Positions 34,775-42,453 of a stretch of DNA of 64,000 nt are shown in pieces. Within the stretch, counting starts at the first letter, position 1. Every line of letters starts with the position of its first letter. Position numbers and translations under genes: made by a program. Under the pieces are notes generated by a model that saw only the letters and a program-made list of their open reading frames with translations, was not told the DNA's origin and did no database searches. Location of the stretch: contig NZ_JANQIM010000018.1 of the NCBI RefSeq assembly GCF_028282165.1, positions 1-64,000 of the forward strand. Reading direction: 5' to 3'. The DNA is from Winogradskyella sp. (GTDB taxonomy: Bacteria; Bacteroidota; Bacteroidia; Flavobacteriales; Flavobacteriaceae).

Positions 34775-35730
34775 TACCATTTTAAGGTACTTCTTTCATT
34801 CCAATAATCTTGAGCTGAAATAGCGAACGATTTTAATTGAACTATTTCATCTCCATTCAACCCAAAATCCAAAGCTTTTAAGTTTTGCTTTAAATGATCA
34901 ATATGGGAAGCACCACTTAGAACGATTGTTGGTTCTAAATCATCCATAATAAAACGGATAGCAATGGCATCGATACCAACATCATATTTCTTTGAAAGTG
35001 CTTCTAAATAGTCATACGCTACCTCGTAATTTTTAAAATTAGTATTACTTAAGACACGACCGTTGGCTAGAGCTTCTTTGATAATCACAGTTTTCTCTTT
35101 AGCTATTAATTCCTTTAAGATAGTCGAGGTAGACTGTTCAAAAATGTTAAAGGTCACTTGGTAGCTATCGAACAAACCAACACCATCAAAAGCAATTTTT
35201 TGAGCTTCTTGAATGATTTTTTCCTGTGCCGTTCCACTAGACGTAATGCCTATTTTTACGTTGTGTTTTTCTTTTAACTCATGTAGTCTGGAAAGGACTG
35301 CTGTGTTTGTCAAAACACCACTATCTAAAGTGGCAGAATGGATTTGGTAGATGTTAAGCCTAGGAAGGAATGCTCTGGAAACTTCCCATTGTTCATTCAG
35401 TTTGGCTAAAGAATGTTCTTTAATTTCATGCTTGCCCTTAAATCCTATTTCCCAATTGGCAACATAAGTGTATCCAAATTTTGTTGAGAGACGAATATCT
35501 TTATGGTCTCTTGTCTTGTTCCATTCTAACAAAAATTGCTCTCCTAAGCCATAGGAAGGCGCGACATCAAAATCCCTTAGGCCTAATTTATGAGCTTCAT
35601 CTAATATCTTAAGTGTATTTGTTTTAAAGGCATCCACAGATTTATCAATGTCGGTATGAGATCTAATATTAATGTAATCTGGTCTGCCCAAAGCAGCCAA
35701 GCCTAAACCGATTCTAGTTTTTTGAGCCAT
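34771..35730 (-). CDS. aldo/keto reductase family oxidoreductase
   Basis: This is a 319-residue TIM-barrel NADPH-dependent reductase. The catalytic tetrad of the family is visible as D55 (FDVAPSYG), Y60, K84 (STKFGYT) and H131 (YQIHS). The FIMDDLEPTIVLSGASH segment near 263-280 fits the cofactor-binding loop, though it is not a textbook match. Substrates in this family are aldehydes, ketones and sugar derivatives and cannot be predicted here. The gene follows the glutaredoxin-like gene with a 28 bp overlap, so the two are co-translated. Together with the Msr genes upstream they suggest a redox or carbonyl stress set. Confidence 0.92.
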   Translation of the reverse strand: MAQKTRIGLGLAALGRPDYINIRSHTDIDKSVDAFKTNTLKILDEAHKLGLRDFDVAPSYGLGEQFLLEWNKTRDHKDIRLSTKFGYTYVANWEIGFKGKHEIKEHSLAKLNEQWEVSRAFLPRLNIYQIHSATLDSGVLTNTAVLSRLHELKEKHNVKIGITSSGTAQEKIIQEAQKIAFDGVGLFDSYQVTFNIFEQSTSTILKELIAKEKTVIIKEALANGRVLSNTNFKNYEVAYDYLEALSKKYDVGIDAIAIRFIMDDLEPTIVLSGASHIDHLKQNLKALDFGLNGDEIVQLKSFAISAQDYWNERSTLKWY

Positions 35731-35960
35731 TTCAATAGTTCTTTATCAGAAGGATTCCTAAGTTTCTTTTCCCCAATAGTAATGGTCGGGAAATTGAGCT
35801 TTCTGTTTTCATAAAGATTACGCAGTTCTTCAGCAAATTCGTTGTCTGCTTCAACATCCAAAAATAAATATTCTAAGTTTTGCTTGTCAAAAAATGTTTG
35901 ATAGTGTTTGGTCTTGTGGCAGCGCTCAGCGCCATAAAGTTTTATAACAGGATGAGCCAT
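35703..35960 (-). CDS. glutaredoxin-like monothiol thioredoxin-fold protein
   Basis: The 85-residue protein has the compact glutaredoxin/NrdH fold pattern: beta strand VIKLYG, active-site turn AERCHKTKHY with C14, and NFPTITIGEKKL with the expected cis-Pro. The usual CPxC is CHKT, so only the first cysteine remains. It would work by a monothiol (glutathione- or bacillithiol-like) mechanism or simply bind a thiol. The reading frame overlaps the start of the aldo/keto reductase by 28 bp. It lies about 65 bp after msrA, beyond a hairpin, so it may have its own promoter. Confidence 0.85.
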   Translation of the reverse strand: MAHPVIKLYGAERCHKTKHYQTFFDKQNLEYLFLDVEADNEFAEELRNLYENRKLNFPTITIGEKKLRNPSDKELLKWLKKLESV

Positions 35961-35986
35961 TTTTGATGACCTTTCATTTTATGTAA

Positions 35987-36017
35987 ACCCAAAGCAACTT
36001 CAAAAGCTGCTTTGGGT
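35987..36017 (-). terminator. hairpin between msrA and the glutaredoxin-like gene
   Basis: ACCCAAAGCA (35987-35996) and TGCTTTGGGT (36008-36017) form a perfect 10-bp stem with an 11-base loop just after the msrA stop. Read leftward, only a short T-tract (TTTAC) follows, so it may be a weak terminator or a processing and attenuation site. Confidence 0.5.
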
Positions 36018-36024
36018 AATATGA

Positions 36025-36570
36025 TTATGCACTTTTTAATTTATCGGCATGAAGCTTACGAAGTTTCACAAGTTTTGGTGTAATAACAAAACTGCAATAA
36101 CCTTGTTGCTGATTATTCCTATAATAATCCTGATGCTCTTGCTCGGCTTCATAAAAGGTCTGTACTTCAGAAACTTCTGTAACTATAGGGTCTTCATAAT
36201 ACTTGCTAAGTTCATTAATCACGGTATTAGCAGTTTTCTTTTGGGTGTCATCGTGATAATAAATAACCGAACGATATTGGGTACCACGATCGGCACCTTG
36301 TCTGTTTAAGGTTGTAGGATCGTGCGTTGTCATAAAAATGACGAGGATGTCTTCGTAACTTATCACATTAGCATCAAAAGTAACTTGTACCACTTCGGCA
36401 TGGCCAGTTAAACCAGAACATACTTCCCTGTAGGTTGGTTTTCCTGGGACATTACCGCCAGAATATCCAGATACTACCTTTTCTACACCTTTTATTTCTT
36501 GAAAAACTGCTTCTGTACACCAAAAGCATCCACCACCTACTGTGGCAACTTGTAATTTTTTAGTTGTCAT
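36025..36570 (-). CDS. msrA: peptide-methionine (S)-S-oxide reductase MsrA
   Basis: The 181-residue enzyme reduces the S epimer of methionine sulfoxide in proteins and free methionine. The hallmark GCFWC is at 14-18 with catalytic C15. GYSGGNVPGKPTYREVCSG and HAEVVQVTFD follow, then HDPTTLNRQGADRGTQYRS, all highly conserved. There is no signal peptide, so it acts in the cytoplasm. Its ATG overlaps the TAA of msrB by one base (TAATG). The pair is thus translationally coupled and covers both sulfoxide epimers. Confidence 0.97.
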   Translation of the reverse strand: MTTKKLQVATVGGGCFWCTEAVFQEIKGVEKVVSGYSGGNVPGKPTYREVCSGLTGHAEVVQVTFDANVISYEDILVIFMTTHDPTTLNRQGADRGTQYRSVIYYHDDTQKKTANTVINELSKYYEDPIVTEVSEVQTFYEAEQEHQDYYRNNQQQGYCSFVITPKLVKLRKLHADKLKSA

Positions 36571-37022
36571 TAGGCGATCTCCTTTTCTAAAGTCATGGAT
36601 TCAGAATTTATGCAATAGCGCAAACCACTAGGTTCTGGTCCATCCGGGAATACATGTCCTAAATGGGCATCGCAAGTATTACACATCACTTCGACGCGTA
36701 CCATACCGTATGAGGTATCTCTTTCGTATTTAATGGCGTTTTCCTTGATCGGTTGTGTAAAGCTTGGCCAACCAGTACCAGAACTGAATTTAATGGTAGA
36801 ATCGAACAAAGGTGTACCACAACATATACAGTTGTATTTGCCAGTATCATAAATGCTACAAAGTGCACCACTATGTGGTCGCTCAGTACCTTTTTGTCTA
36901 GTAATTCTAAATTGTTCTGGCGTTAATTGCGCTCGCCATTCGGCTTCTGTTTTTTCAACGCGTCGATCTGGTGTTGGGTTTCCATTAACTGAAAAATTGA
37001 TGACATCTTTCCAGGTTAGCAT
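36570..37022 (-). CDS. msrB: peptide-methionine (R)-S-oxide reductase MsrB
   Basis: The 150-residue protein repairs the R epimer of methionine sulfoxide. The zinc site is formed by C65/C68 (YNCICCGTPLF) and C114/C117 (MCNTCDAHLGHVF). The catalytic cysteine is C137 in RYCINS, with the substrate segment FSSGTGWPSF at 79-88. There is no signal peptide. The protein starts MLTWKDVINFSVNGNPTPDRR, and no better start exists upstream. It is the first gene of the msrBA operon, with about 260 bp of intergenic DNA to the divergent sugar transporter. Confidence 0.97.
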   Translation of the reverse strand: MLTWKDVINFSVNGNPTPDRRVEKTEAEWRAQLTPEQFRITRQKGTERPHSGALCSIYDTGKYNCICCGTPLFDSTIKFSSGTGWPSFTQPIKENAIKYERDTSYGMVRVEVMCNTCDAHLGHVFPDGPEPSGLRYCINSESMTLEKEIA

Positions 37023-37155
37023 ACGTTTTGGTTCCTTTCTTTCTGTAAGTTAATATTTTATTAATTAGGTCAGAAACAACCTCATTATTGAAATCAAAAA
37101 GATGAATTTTAACTAAAGTTATTCGGTTTCTTTTCTAATTAATATATGCTTTTTG

Positions 37156-37163
37156 CAAATGTA
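37156..37163 (-). promoter_or_regulatory. Bacteroidota-type -7 box upstream of msrBA
   Basis: On the minus strand the sequence TACATTTG matches TAnnTTTG exactly. It would give a leader of about 130 bases before msrB. No clear -33 TTG at the right distance was found, so this is tentative. Confidence 0.3.
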
Positions 37164-37284
37164 AAGTTAGTCGTTATTGGTCGATTTTCCTTGCACGGAT
37201 GAGGTTAAAGTGTTCTTAATTTTTTAATTGTAAAGGATTAGTATCTTTAGAGTATATTTATGAGCAGAACCTAACGACTATTAT

Positions 37285-38661
37285 ATGAAAAAAGGAACAT
37301 TCTTATTGCTAATTACGGCTATATCAGCTTTGGGAGGCTTGTTATTTGGCTACGATACAGGTGTTATCAATGGTGCACAATATTATTTGAGCCAATATTT
37401 TGAACTCGATCCTACCATGAAAGGTTGGGTGGTTGGTAGTGCACTTATAGGATGCTTAGTTGGAGCGCTAATAGCAGGAGTTTTGAGTATTATAATAGGT
37501 AGAAAGAATTCATTGATTATCTCGGCCATTTTGTTTACACTTTCAGCTTGGGGCTCTGGTTTACCTGAGATTTTCCCAGAAACTGTTAGTATGCTGGTTG
37601 TTTTTAGAATTATTGGTGGTTTGGGTATTGGTATTGCATCCATGAATGCACCAATGTATATTGCCGAAATAGCTCCAAGCAATATTAGGGGGAAGATGGT
37701 TACTTACTATCAGTTGGCTATTGTGATTGGTTTTTTTGTCGTGTTTTTGGCAACTTATTTTATTGGGAATAATTTAACGGAAGCCGAAAATATTCAATTT
37801 GGCTGGCGACATATGTTTTGGTCCGAGTTGGTGCCCAGTTTTTTGTTTCTCACACTTCTATTTCTAGTGCCTAAGAGTCCACGTTGGTTGGCCTTAAAAG
37901 GTAACGACGAAGCAGCGCTTAAGGTATTGAGTAAGGTTCATGGAGAGGAAGAAGCGCAAAACGAAATACAAGAAATTAAAGCCTCTTTAGAAACAAGCGC
38001 ATCAAAGATTAAAGTTAATTATTTTTCAAAGGCGGTTTTGTTTATAATATTTATTGGAGCAGCACTTTCTGCTTTGCAACAATTCACAGGTATCAATGCC
38101 GTTTTGTATTATGGTGCAGACATATTTGAAAAAGCCTTAGGTTTTGGCAAAGAAGATGTATTGGCACAGCAAGTCTTGTTAGCCTTTGTTAATTTGGTGT
38201 TTACTTTTGTCGCTATGTTTACTGTTGATAAATATGGTAGGAAACCCTTGTTATATATAGGTTCTATAGGAATGATTATTGGATTTTTATTGTTGGGTGT
38301 TTCGCTTCAACAAAATGCTGTTGGCCTAGTTTCCTTAATTGGAGTACTCGTTTTTACAGGTTCTTTTGCCTTATCGATGGGTCCAGTGGTTTGGGTCATT
38401 TTATCTGAGATGTTCCCTAACAAAATACGAAGTGTTGGTATGGCTTTAGCTGTTGCGGCACAATGGGCGGCAAACTATTTGGTAACTCAAACCTTTCCGA
38501 TGGTTATGGAGAGTGAAGCTAATAACAGTGCACCATGGAACGACTCTATGCCTTACTTTATCTTTATTGCATTTATACTCATGATTATTTTAATAACCTA
38601 CAAGTTTATTCCAGAAACCAAAGGAAAATCGCTCGAAGAGATCGAAGCGTTTTGGGAGTAA
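37285..38661 (+). CDS. sugar porter family MFS transporter (proton:sugar symporter type)
   Basis: The 458-residue inner-membrane protein has 12 membrane helices and sugar-porter signatures. GYDTGVINGA lies in helix 1 (about 23-32), and the helix 2-3 loop is GRKNSL (about 73-78). PKSPRWLALKG comes after helix 6, QQFTGINAVLYYGADIF in helix 7, DKYGRKPLLYIG after helix 8 and PETKGKSLEEIE at the C-terminus. It resembles XylE- and IolT-type H+ symporters for hexoses, pentoses or inositol. The exact sugar is unknown. An AraC-type regulator follows after 14 bp and may be co-transcribed. No catabolic enzyme lies beside it. Confidence 0.93.
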   Translation: MKKGTFLLLITAISALGGLLFGYDTGVINGAQYYLSQYFELDPTMKGWVVGSALIGCLVGALIAGVLSIIIGRKNSLIISAILFTLSAWGSGLPEIFPETVSMLVVFRIIGGLGIGIASMNAPMYIAEIAPSNIRGKMVTYYQLAIVIGFFVVFLATYFIGNNLTEAENIQFGWRHMFWSELVPSFLFLTLLFLVPKSPRWLALKGNDEAALKVLSKVHGEEEAQNEIQEIKASLETSASKIKVNYFSKAVLFIIFIGAALSALQQFTGINAVLYYGADIFEKALGFGKEDVLAQQVLLAFVNLVFTFVAMFTVDKYGRKPLLYIGSIGMIIGFLLLGVSLQQNAVGLVSLIGVLVFTGSFALSMGPVVWVILSEMFPNKIRSVGMALAVAAQWAANYLVTQTFPMVMESEANNSAPWNDSMPYFIFIAFILMIILITYKFIPETKGKSLEEIEAFWE

Positions 38662-38675
38662 TTATATGATTAATT

Positions 38676-39530
38676 ATGACTAGAGATATCATAGAAATTA
38701 ATGATTTTACCATTTTGGTGGAGACTGCAAATTCGGATAAAACTATTCAGGATTCCTGTTTTTTTGATGAACCTGTTATTGCTGTAGCATTTTATGGTTC
38801 TGGGAATGTGGATTTGGAGTTCGAATATCCGACAATGTCAAAGTTTTACAACTATACCAAAGGTTTGGCACTATCATTTTACTCTGATGAGAAGGTATTA
38901 TGCAAACATACCGTTTCAAAAGATTGTCCACTTGAATGTATTGTTATAGCCACAGCGACTAGAAACCTACACAAACTACCCAATCAAGAAGGGGAGTTGT
39001 TTTCAGAGCTTTTAGAACAACTGGTTAATCCAAAAGATCATTATGTTGAAGGACCAAGCTTTTATATGACACCTGAGATGCTTAAAATTGTTAATGGTAT
39101 TTTCAATATGAAATATGAGGGCAAAGCCAGAATGATGTTCTTCAGAAGTCAGATTACAGCTTTATTGTCCCATTTTTTTGGTCAGCTAGCCTTGCATAAA
39201 ACGAAGCATTTTAAAACCCATGATCGATCTCGACTTGAGGAAGTGAAACAAGTTTTAGCCAATAATCTCGATAACCCACCATCCTTGTCTGAGCTTTCAA
39301 AAATAATTGGATTAAACGCCACTAAACTTAAAAAGGAGTTTAAAGAAGTCTTTGGCGTGCCAGTATTCAAATATTTACAAAATGAACGACTTACCACGGC
39401 ACACGATATGATCATTAATAAAAGTGCCACTGTTCAGGAAGCGGCATGGCATGTCGGTTACGATAGTCTTAGCTCATTTTCGAATGCATTTGCCAATAAA
39501 TTTGGCTACAGACCGAGCCAAATAAAGTAG
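38676..39530 (+). CDS. AraC-family transcriptional regulator
   Basis: The 284-residue protein has an N-terminal domain of about 180 residues that I cannot assign to a ligand. A C-terminal AraC/XylS DNA-binding domain follows with two helix-turn-helix units: PPSLSELSKIIGLNATKLKK (about 205-224) and SATVQEAAWHVGYDSLSSFS with FGYRPSQIK at the end. It lies 14 bp after the sugar transporter on the same strand. It could control that transporter or the DUF5367-DUF1772-NmrA operon that starts 91 bp downstream. Confidence 0.92.
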   Translation: MTRDIIEINDFTILVETANSDKTIQDSCFFDEPVIAVAFYGSGNVDLEFEYPTMSKFYNYTKGLALSFYSDEKVLCKHTVSKDCPLECIVIATATRNLHKLPNQEGELFSELLEQLVNPKDHYVEGPSFYMTPEMLKIVNGIFNMKYEGKARMMFFRSQITALLSHFFGQLALHKTKHFKTHDRSRLEEVKQVLANNLDNPPSLSELSKIIGLNATKLKKEFKEVFGVPVFKYLQNERLTTAHDMIINKSATVQEAAWHVGYDSLSSFSNAFANKFGYRPSQIK

Positions 39531-39588
39531 TCGTCTTTTCGAACAAATCAAAATTCTTTTCAAATAAGTCTATGCTCTAAGGTAGAAA

Positions 39589-39596
39589 TACTTTTG
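39589..39596 (+). promoter_or_regulatory. Bacteroidota-type -7 box before the DUF5367 operon
   Basis: TACTTTTG is a perfect TAnnTTTG match ending 25 bp before the ATG at 39622, a distance suited to a short leader. No convincing -33 element was found. Confidence 0.4.
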
Positions 39597-39621
39597 TCTA
39601 GTAATTAAAAATTATTAAGAC

Positions 39622-40023
39622 ATGAAAACAATTAGAGTCATTTTAATCGGTATAGCCATCTGGATTTTAGGCGTATCGTTTTACACCTTTTCATTCAGCG
39701 TTTCTTTAATGAAAGATGCAGAAATGCAAGCCAACCTGGTATTGTTTTTTTGCGTCATACCACTAGTTTGGTTTGGTAGTGCTTTATACTATAAAACTGA
39801 TAAAACTACCTCTGGTTATAAAGTGGGCCTAATCTTATTACTGATTAGCGCAGCTTTAGATGCGCTTATCACAGTCCCATTTTTTATGATACCTAATGGC
39901 ATTGACCATTTCACCTTTTTTACATCATTCGGTTTTTGGTTAGTAGCCCTAGAGTTTATCTGCATTGCGGCATTATACCATTACATCAAGGTGTATTCTA
40001 AAACAATAAGATTAAATCAATAG
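39622..40023 (+). CDS. small membrane protein, DUF5367-like
   Basis: The 133-residue product has four hydrophobic helices (about 5-27, 37-55, 66-88, 97-118) and little else. The opening MKTIRVILIGIAIWILGVSFYTFSF and the overall spacing resemble the DUF5367 family found in Bacteroidota. I recognise this from pattern only. It begins an operon with the DUF1772 protein (4 bp gap) and the NmrA-like protein. No enzymatic motif is visible. Confidence 0.8.
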   Translation: MKTIRVILIGIAIWILGVSFYTFSFSVSLMKDAEMQANLVLFFCVIPLVWFGSALYYKTDKTTSGYKVGLILLLISAALDALITVPFFMIPNGIDHFTFFTSFGFWLVALEFICIAALYHYIKVYSKTIRLNQ

Positions 40024-40027
40024 AGCT

Positions 40028-40525
40028 ATGGAATTCTCATTACAACACATCGTTTACTTACTGTTAGTCGTATGTACAGGCCTTAGTGCAGGCTTATGCT
40101 TTACTTGGGGAAATGCCGTAGCACCAGGTATTGGGCGACTCGATGATTTCGGATTCTTAATGTCATTTCAGCAAATGAATCGGGTAATTCTAAACCCAAC
40201 TTTTTTTATAGTGTTTTTAGGGCCATTCTTTTTGGGTATCATCAATTTATTTCTATTCAAAAATGCATCGTCGAACATTTGGTGGATGCTCTTAGTCGCT
40301 GTATTGACCTATTTCGCTGGAGTAGTCTTAGTTACTGTTTTTGGAAATGTGCCGCTAAACGACATGATTGACAAGCAGAACTTGGAAGCTTTAAGTAAAG
40401 TAGAACTAAAGGAATTGCGAACTGCCTTTGAAGCGAAATGGAATCAGTTTCATCTGGTTAGAATTATCACCTCAATAGGATCATTCATAAACTTAATTAT
40501 AATCACAATACAAATCACAAAATAA
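40028..40525 (+). CDS. DUF1772 (anthrone oxygenase-like) membrane protein
   Basis: This 165-residue protein has four membrane helices. The pattern is typical of DUF1772: an N-terminal GLSAGLCFTWGNAVAPGIGRL, a central FGNVPLNDMI at about 116-125, and the C-terminal AFEAKWNQFHLVRIITS. In fungi the related anthrone oxygenases act on polyketides, but in bacteria the function is mostly unknown. Co-location with an NmrA-like protein and an AraC regulator is a combination I have seen in several phyla. No cofactor site is evident. Confidence 0.85.
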   Translation: MEFSLQHIVYLLLVVCTGLSAGLCFTWGNAVAPGIGRLDDFGFLMSFQQMNRVILNPTFFIVFLGPFFLGIINLFLFKNASSNIWWMLLVAVLTYFAGVVLVTVFGNVPLNDMIDKQNLEALSKVELKELRTAFEAKWNQFHLVRIITSIGSFINLIIITIQITK

Positions 40526-40536
40526 ATTTTAAAATC

Positions 40537-41373
40537 ATGACAACAGAACATTTTTTAATCACAGGAGGAACAGGAAAAACAGGTCGGCGACTAGTAGATC
40601 GTTTACGACAATTAGGACAAAAGGTCCGTGTAGGATCTAGATCAGCACAACCAGCATTTGATTGGAATCAACCCAACAATTGGAGCGATGTTTTAGAAGG
40701 TATCGACAAGGTATATATCACCTATCAACCAGATTTGGCAGTACCAGGAGCCAAAGAAGCCATTACAGAATTAGTAAAGCAAGCCAAGAACGCTAATGTT
40801 AGAAAATTAGTGTTATTATCTGGAAAAGGTGAGCGTGAAGCAGAGCTTTGTGAGGAGATCGTTATCAGCTCTGGAATTGACTATACCATTGTTAGAGCCA
40901 GTTGGTTTAACCAGAATTTTAGTGAGAATTTCTTGTTAGAGCCAATTTTAGAAGGCGTGGTGGCCTTACCACAAGCCCACGTAAAAATCCCATTTGTAGA
41001 TGCCGATGATATTGCAGATGTTGCGGTTGAGGTGCTTTTAAATGACCAGCACAATGGCGAAATCTATGAGCTTACAGGATCACAGTTATTCACTTTTAAA
41101 GACGCTATTGACACTATTGCTAAAGCAGCAAAGCGCGATATTACATTTGTGCCAGTAAGTTTAGAGGAATACAGTAATGCCATGAGAGCCATGCAATTAC
41201 CAGAAGACTTTGTTTGGTTAATCGATTACTTATTCGAAGTGGTATTGGGCAATCCTAATAATTCCATTGTAACTCACGATATTGAAAAGGTCTTAGGAAG
41301 AGCACCAAGAACATTTAGGAACTTTGCAGAAGAAGTAGCCAAAACTGGCCTTTGGGATAAAGTAGAAGCTTAA
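40537..41373 (+). CDS. NmrA-like NAD(P)-binding protein (atypical SDR)
   Basis: The 278-residue protein has a Rossmann start FLITGGTGKTGRRLVDRL (TGGTGKTG at about 8-15). The next strand holds RVGSRS, where the Arg/Ser favours NADPH. KLVLLSGKGERE follows at about 90-101, then the GIDYTIVRASWFNQNF segment. A classical YxxxK catalytic pair is not evident, as in the NmrA and quinone-oxidoreductase-like (QOR2) group. Members act as NAD(P)H-dependent quinone or ketone reductases or as redox sensors. It is the last gene of the three-gene operon, closed 30 bp downstream by an intrinsic terminator. Confidence 0.92.
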   Translation: MTTEHFLITGGTGKTGRRLVDRLRQLGQKVRVGSRSAQPAFDWNQPNNWSDVLEGIDKVYITYQPDLAVPGAKEAITELVKQAKNANVRKLVLLSGKGEREAELCEEIVISSGIDYTIVRASWFNQNFSENFLLEPILEGVVALPQAHVKIPFVDADDIADVAVEVLLNDQHNGEIYELTGSQLFTFKDAIDTIAKAAKRDITFVPVSLEEYSNAMRAMQLPEDFVWLIDYLFEVVLGNPNNSIVTHDIEKVLGRAPRTFRNFAEEVAKTGLWDKVEA

Positions 41374-41402
41374 TCAAGCTAACGTTCATCAATCAAAAGA
41401 AG

Positions 41403-41430
41403 ACCCTTGTAAATTTTGCAAGGGTTTTTT
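41403..41430 (+). terminator. intrinsic terminator after the NmrA-like gene
   Basis: ACCCTTG (41403-41409) pairs with CAAGGGT (41419-41425), and a run of six T follows (41425-41430). This is the clearest factor-independent terminator in the window. Confidence 0.85.
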
Positions 41431-41490
41431 AGTGTAGTCGCAGGGACTAACGTCGTTGGGCCCATCTTGCCAGAATACAGTGCTCAGTTC

Positions 41491-41736
41491 TCAAATGAAC
41501 CTTTTATTCCTAAAAGCAATCCCAGATCCAGATTTTAGATAACGCTCAAAATCATAAGCGTTTTGCTTGCTTTCAAATTGAAAAAGGTTAACTAGTTTTA
41601 AAGGCAATCTACTTTTGGTATAGTGAACTTCTCTGTTATCATGTGCTATTAACCGTTTTTCAATATCTGTTGTGAAGCCGGTATAATAGGTGTTATCAGA
41701 ACACTTTAAAATGTAGACAGCGTAGGGTAATTTCAT
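41491..41736 (-). CDS. GIY-YIG nuclease family protein
   Basis: From the ATG at 41734-41736 the product is 81 residues: YAVYILKCSDNTYYTGFTTDIEKR is the GIY-YIG motif in the form VYI...YTG. Conserved Arg (R27) follows, then HYTKSRLPLKLV, and the ELKKWSR-like end is FERYLKSGSGIAFRNKRFI. Solitary domains of this UvrC/SLX1-like type are common in Bacteroidota and are presumed small endonucleases. An upstream in-frame ATG at 41883 would add 49 residues from a GC-rich repetitive leader, and I reject it. The gene lies between the NmrA terminator and the 3' end of the tmRNA. Confidence 0.85.
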   Translation of the reverse strand: MKLPYAVYILKCSDNTYYTGFTTDIEKRLIAHDNREVHYTKSRLPLKLVNLFQFESKQNAYDFERYLKSGSGIAFRNKRFI

Positions 41737-41793
41737 AGTTCGGGATTTGTTTAAAAATAAGGAATTTTGTGGACGAGCCCACCGTCTGCGTGT

Positions 41794-41809
41794 CGCTGAA
41801 GCTTTAGCG
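41794..41809. repeat. 16 bp palindrome in a GC-rich leader upstream of the GIY-YIG gene
   Basis: CGCTGAAGCTTTAGCG is self-complementary apart from one G-T pair. It sits in a patch (about 41771-41818) clearly more GC-rich than its surroundings. Its core CGCTGAAGCTT recurs at 7216-7226 in the gap before permease 1. It looks like a member of a small dispersed palindrome family. Confidence 0.4.
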
Positions 41810-41901
41810 GAGGCACAAACTCTCAAGATAGAGTTTATTAAAAAAATAATTATGTTTAAAACAAAAAAAGCTCTCTTTCGCACAAGGCTTCAGAGAGCGT
41901 A

Positions 41902-42296
41902 GGTGGAGTCGGAGGGACTCGAACCCTCGTCCAAACAAGTAACCAAAGGGCTTTCTACACGCTTAGTTTTTATTTAATTTTAGACTGTAAACTGATTAAA
42001 AACGACCCATTTACAGCTTAGCTTCTAAATCTCGAAAGGGCATTGAAGCACTACCCATTCTTGGTTAATTTTTACGATGCCTCTTTATAAAACGCCACTA
42101 ACCAAGGCTTTTTGGAGACATTTAGCTTGCGCACCTTGTGCGCCGAGGCTAGAACTTACTATAATTCAGTTATTAAGCAGCTAAAGCGTAGTTATTCTCG
42201 CCGTTTAAAATTTGGTCTAGCCTTTTACGTGTTTCAAAACCATTACACGACGTGCTTACCATTTCATTAATCTCGCTGTCAAAACCAGTCGACCCC
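41902..42296 (-). ncRNA. ssrA: transfer-messenger RNA (ssrA)
   Basis: Read on the minus strand, the 5' end GGGGTCG (42290-42296) pairs with CGACTCC near the 3' end (41906-41912) to form the tRNA-like acceptor stem. The T arm appears as GGGTTCGAGTCCC, which is the standard TTCGA loop. The tag reading frame runs from 42202 down to a TAA at 42173-42175 and encodes GENNYALAA, the proteolysis tag expected in Bacteroidota. The genomic 3' end is ACCT rather than ACCA, so the CCA end would be added after transcription. tmRNA rescues stalled ribosomes together with SmpB. A near-consensus -7 element (TAACTTCG, minus strand, 42320-42327) lies about 24 bases upstream. Confidence 0.95.
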
Positions 42297-42453
42297 AATC
42301 TTTTAAATGAAAAGGATGGCGAAGTTACAAAAAAAGTTGTGCAACCTCTTAAATCCAGTTATTTTCGTGCAAAAATTATTCCATTTTCAATATACGGTTT
42401 ACAGTGTCAGTTTTCAGTCACTCAAAAAGCCATAAAAGATCAAACGAATCAAT

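Noticed and set aside
41737..41883. Upstream start of the GIY-YIG gene adding 49 residues
   Set aside because: The extension is read from the GC-rich palindromic leader and gives a low-complexity peptide. The GIY-YIG domain begins right after the ATG at 41736.
41902..42296. Integrated element at the tmRNA
   Set aside because: No integrase and no repeated copy of the ssrA 3' end were seen in the window.
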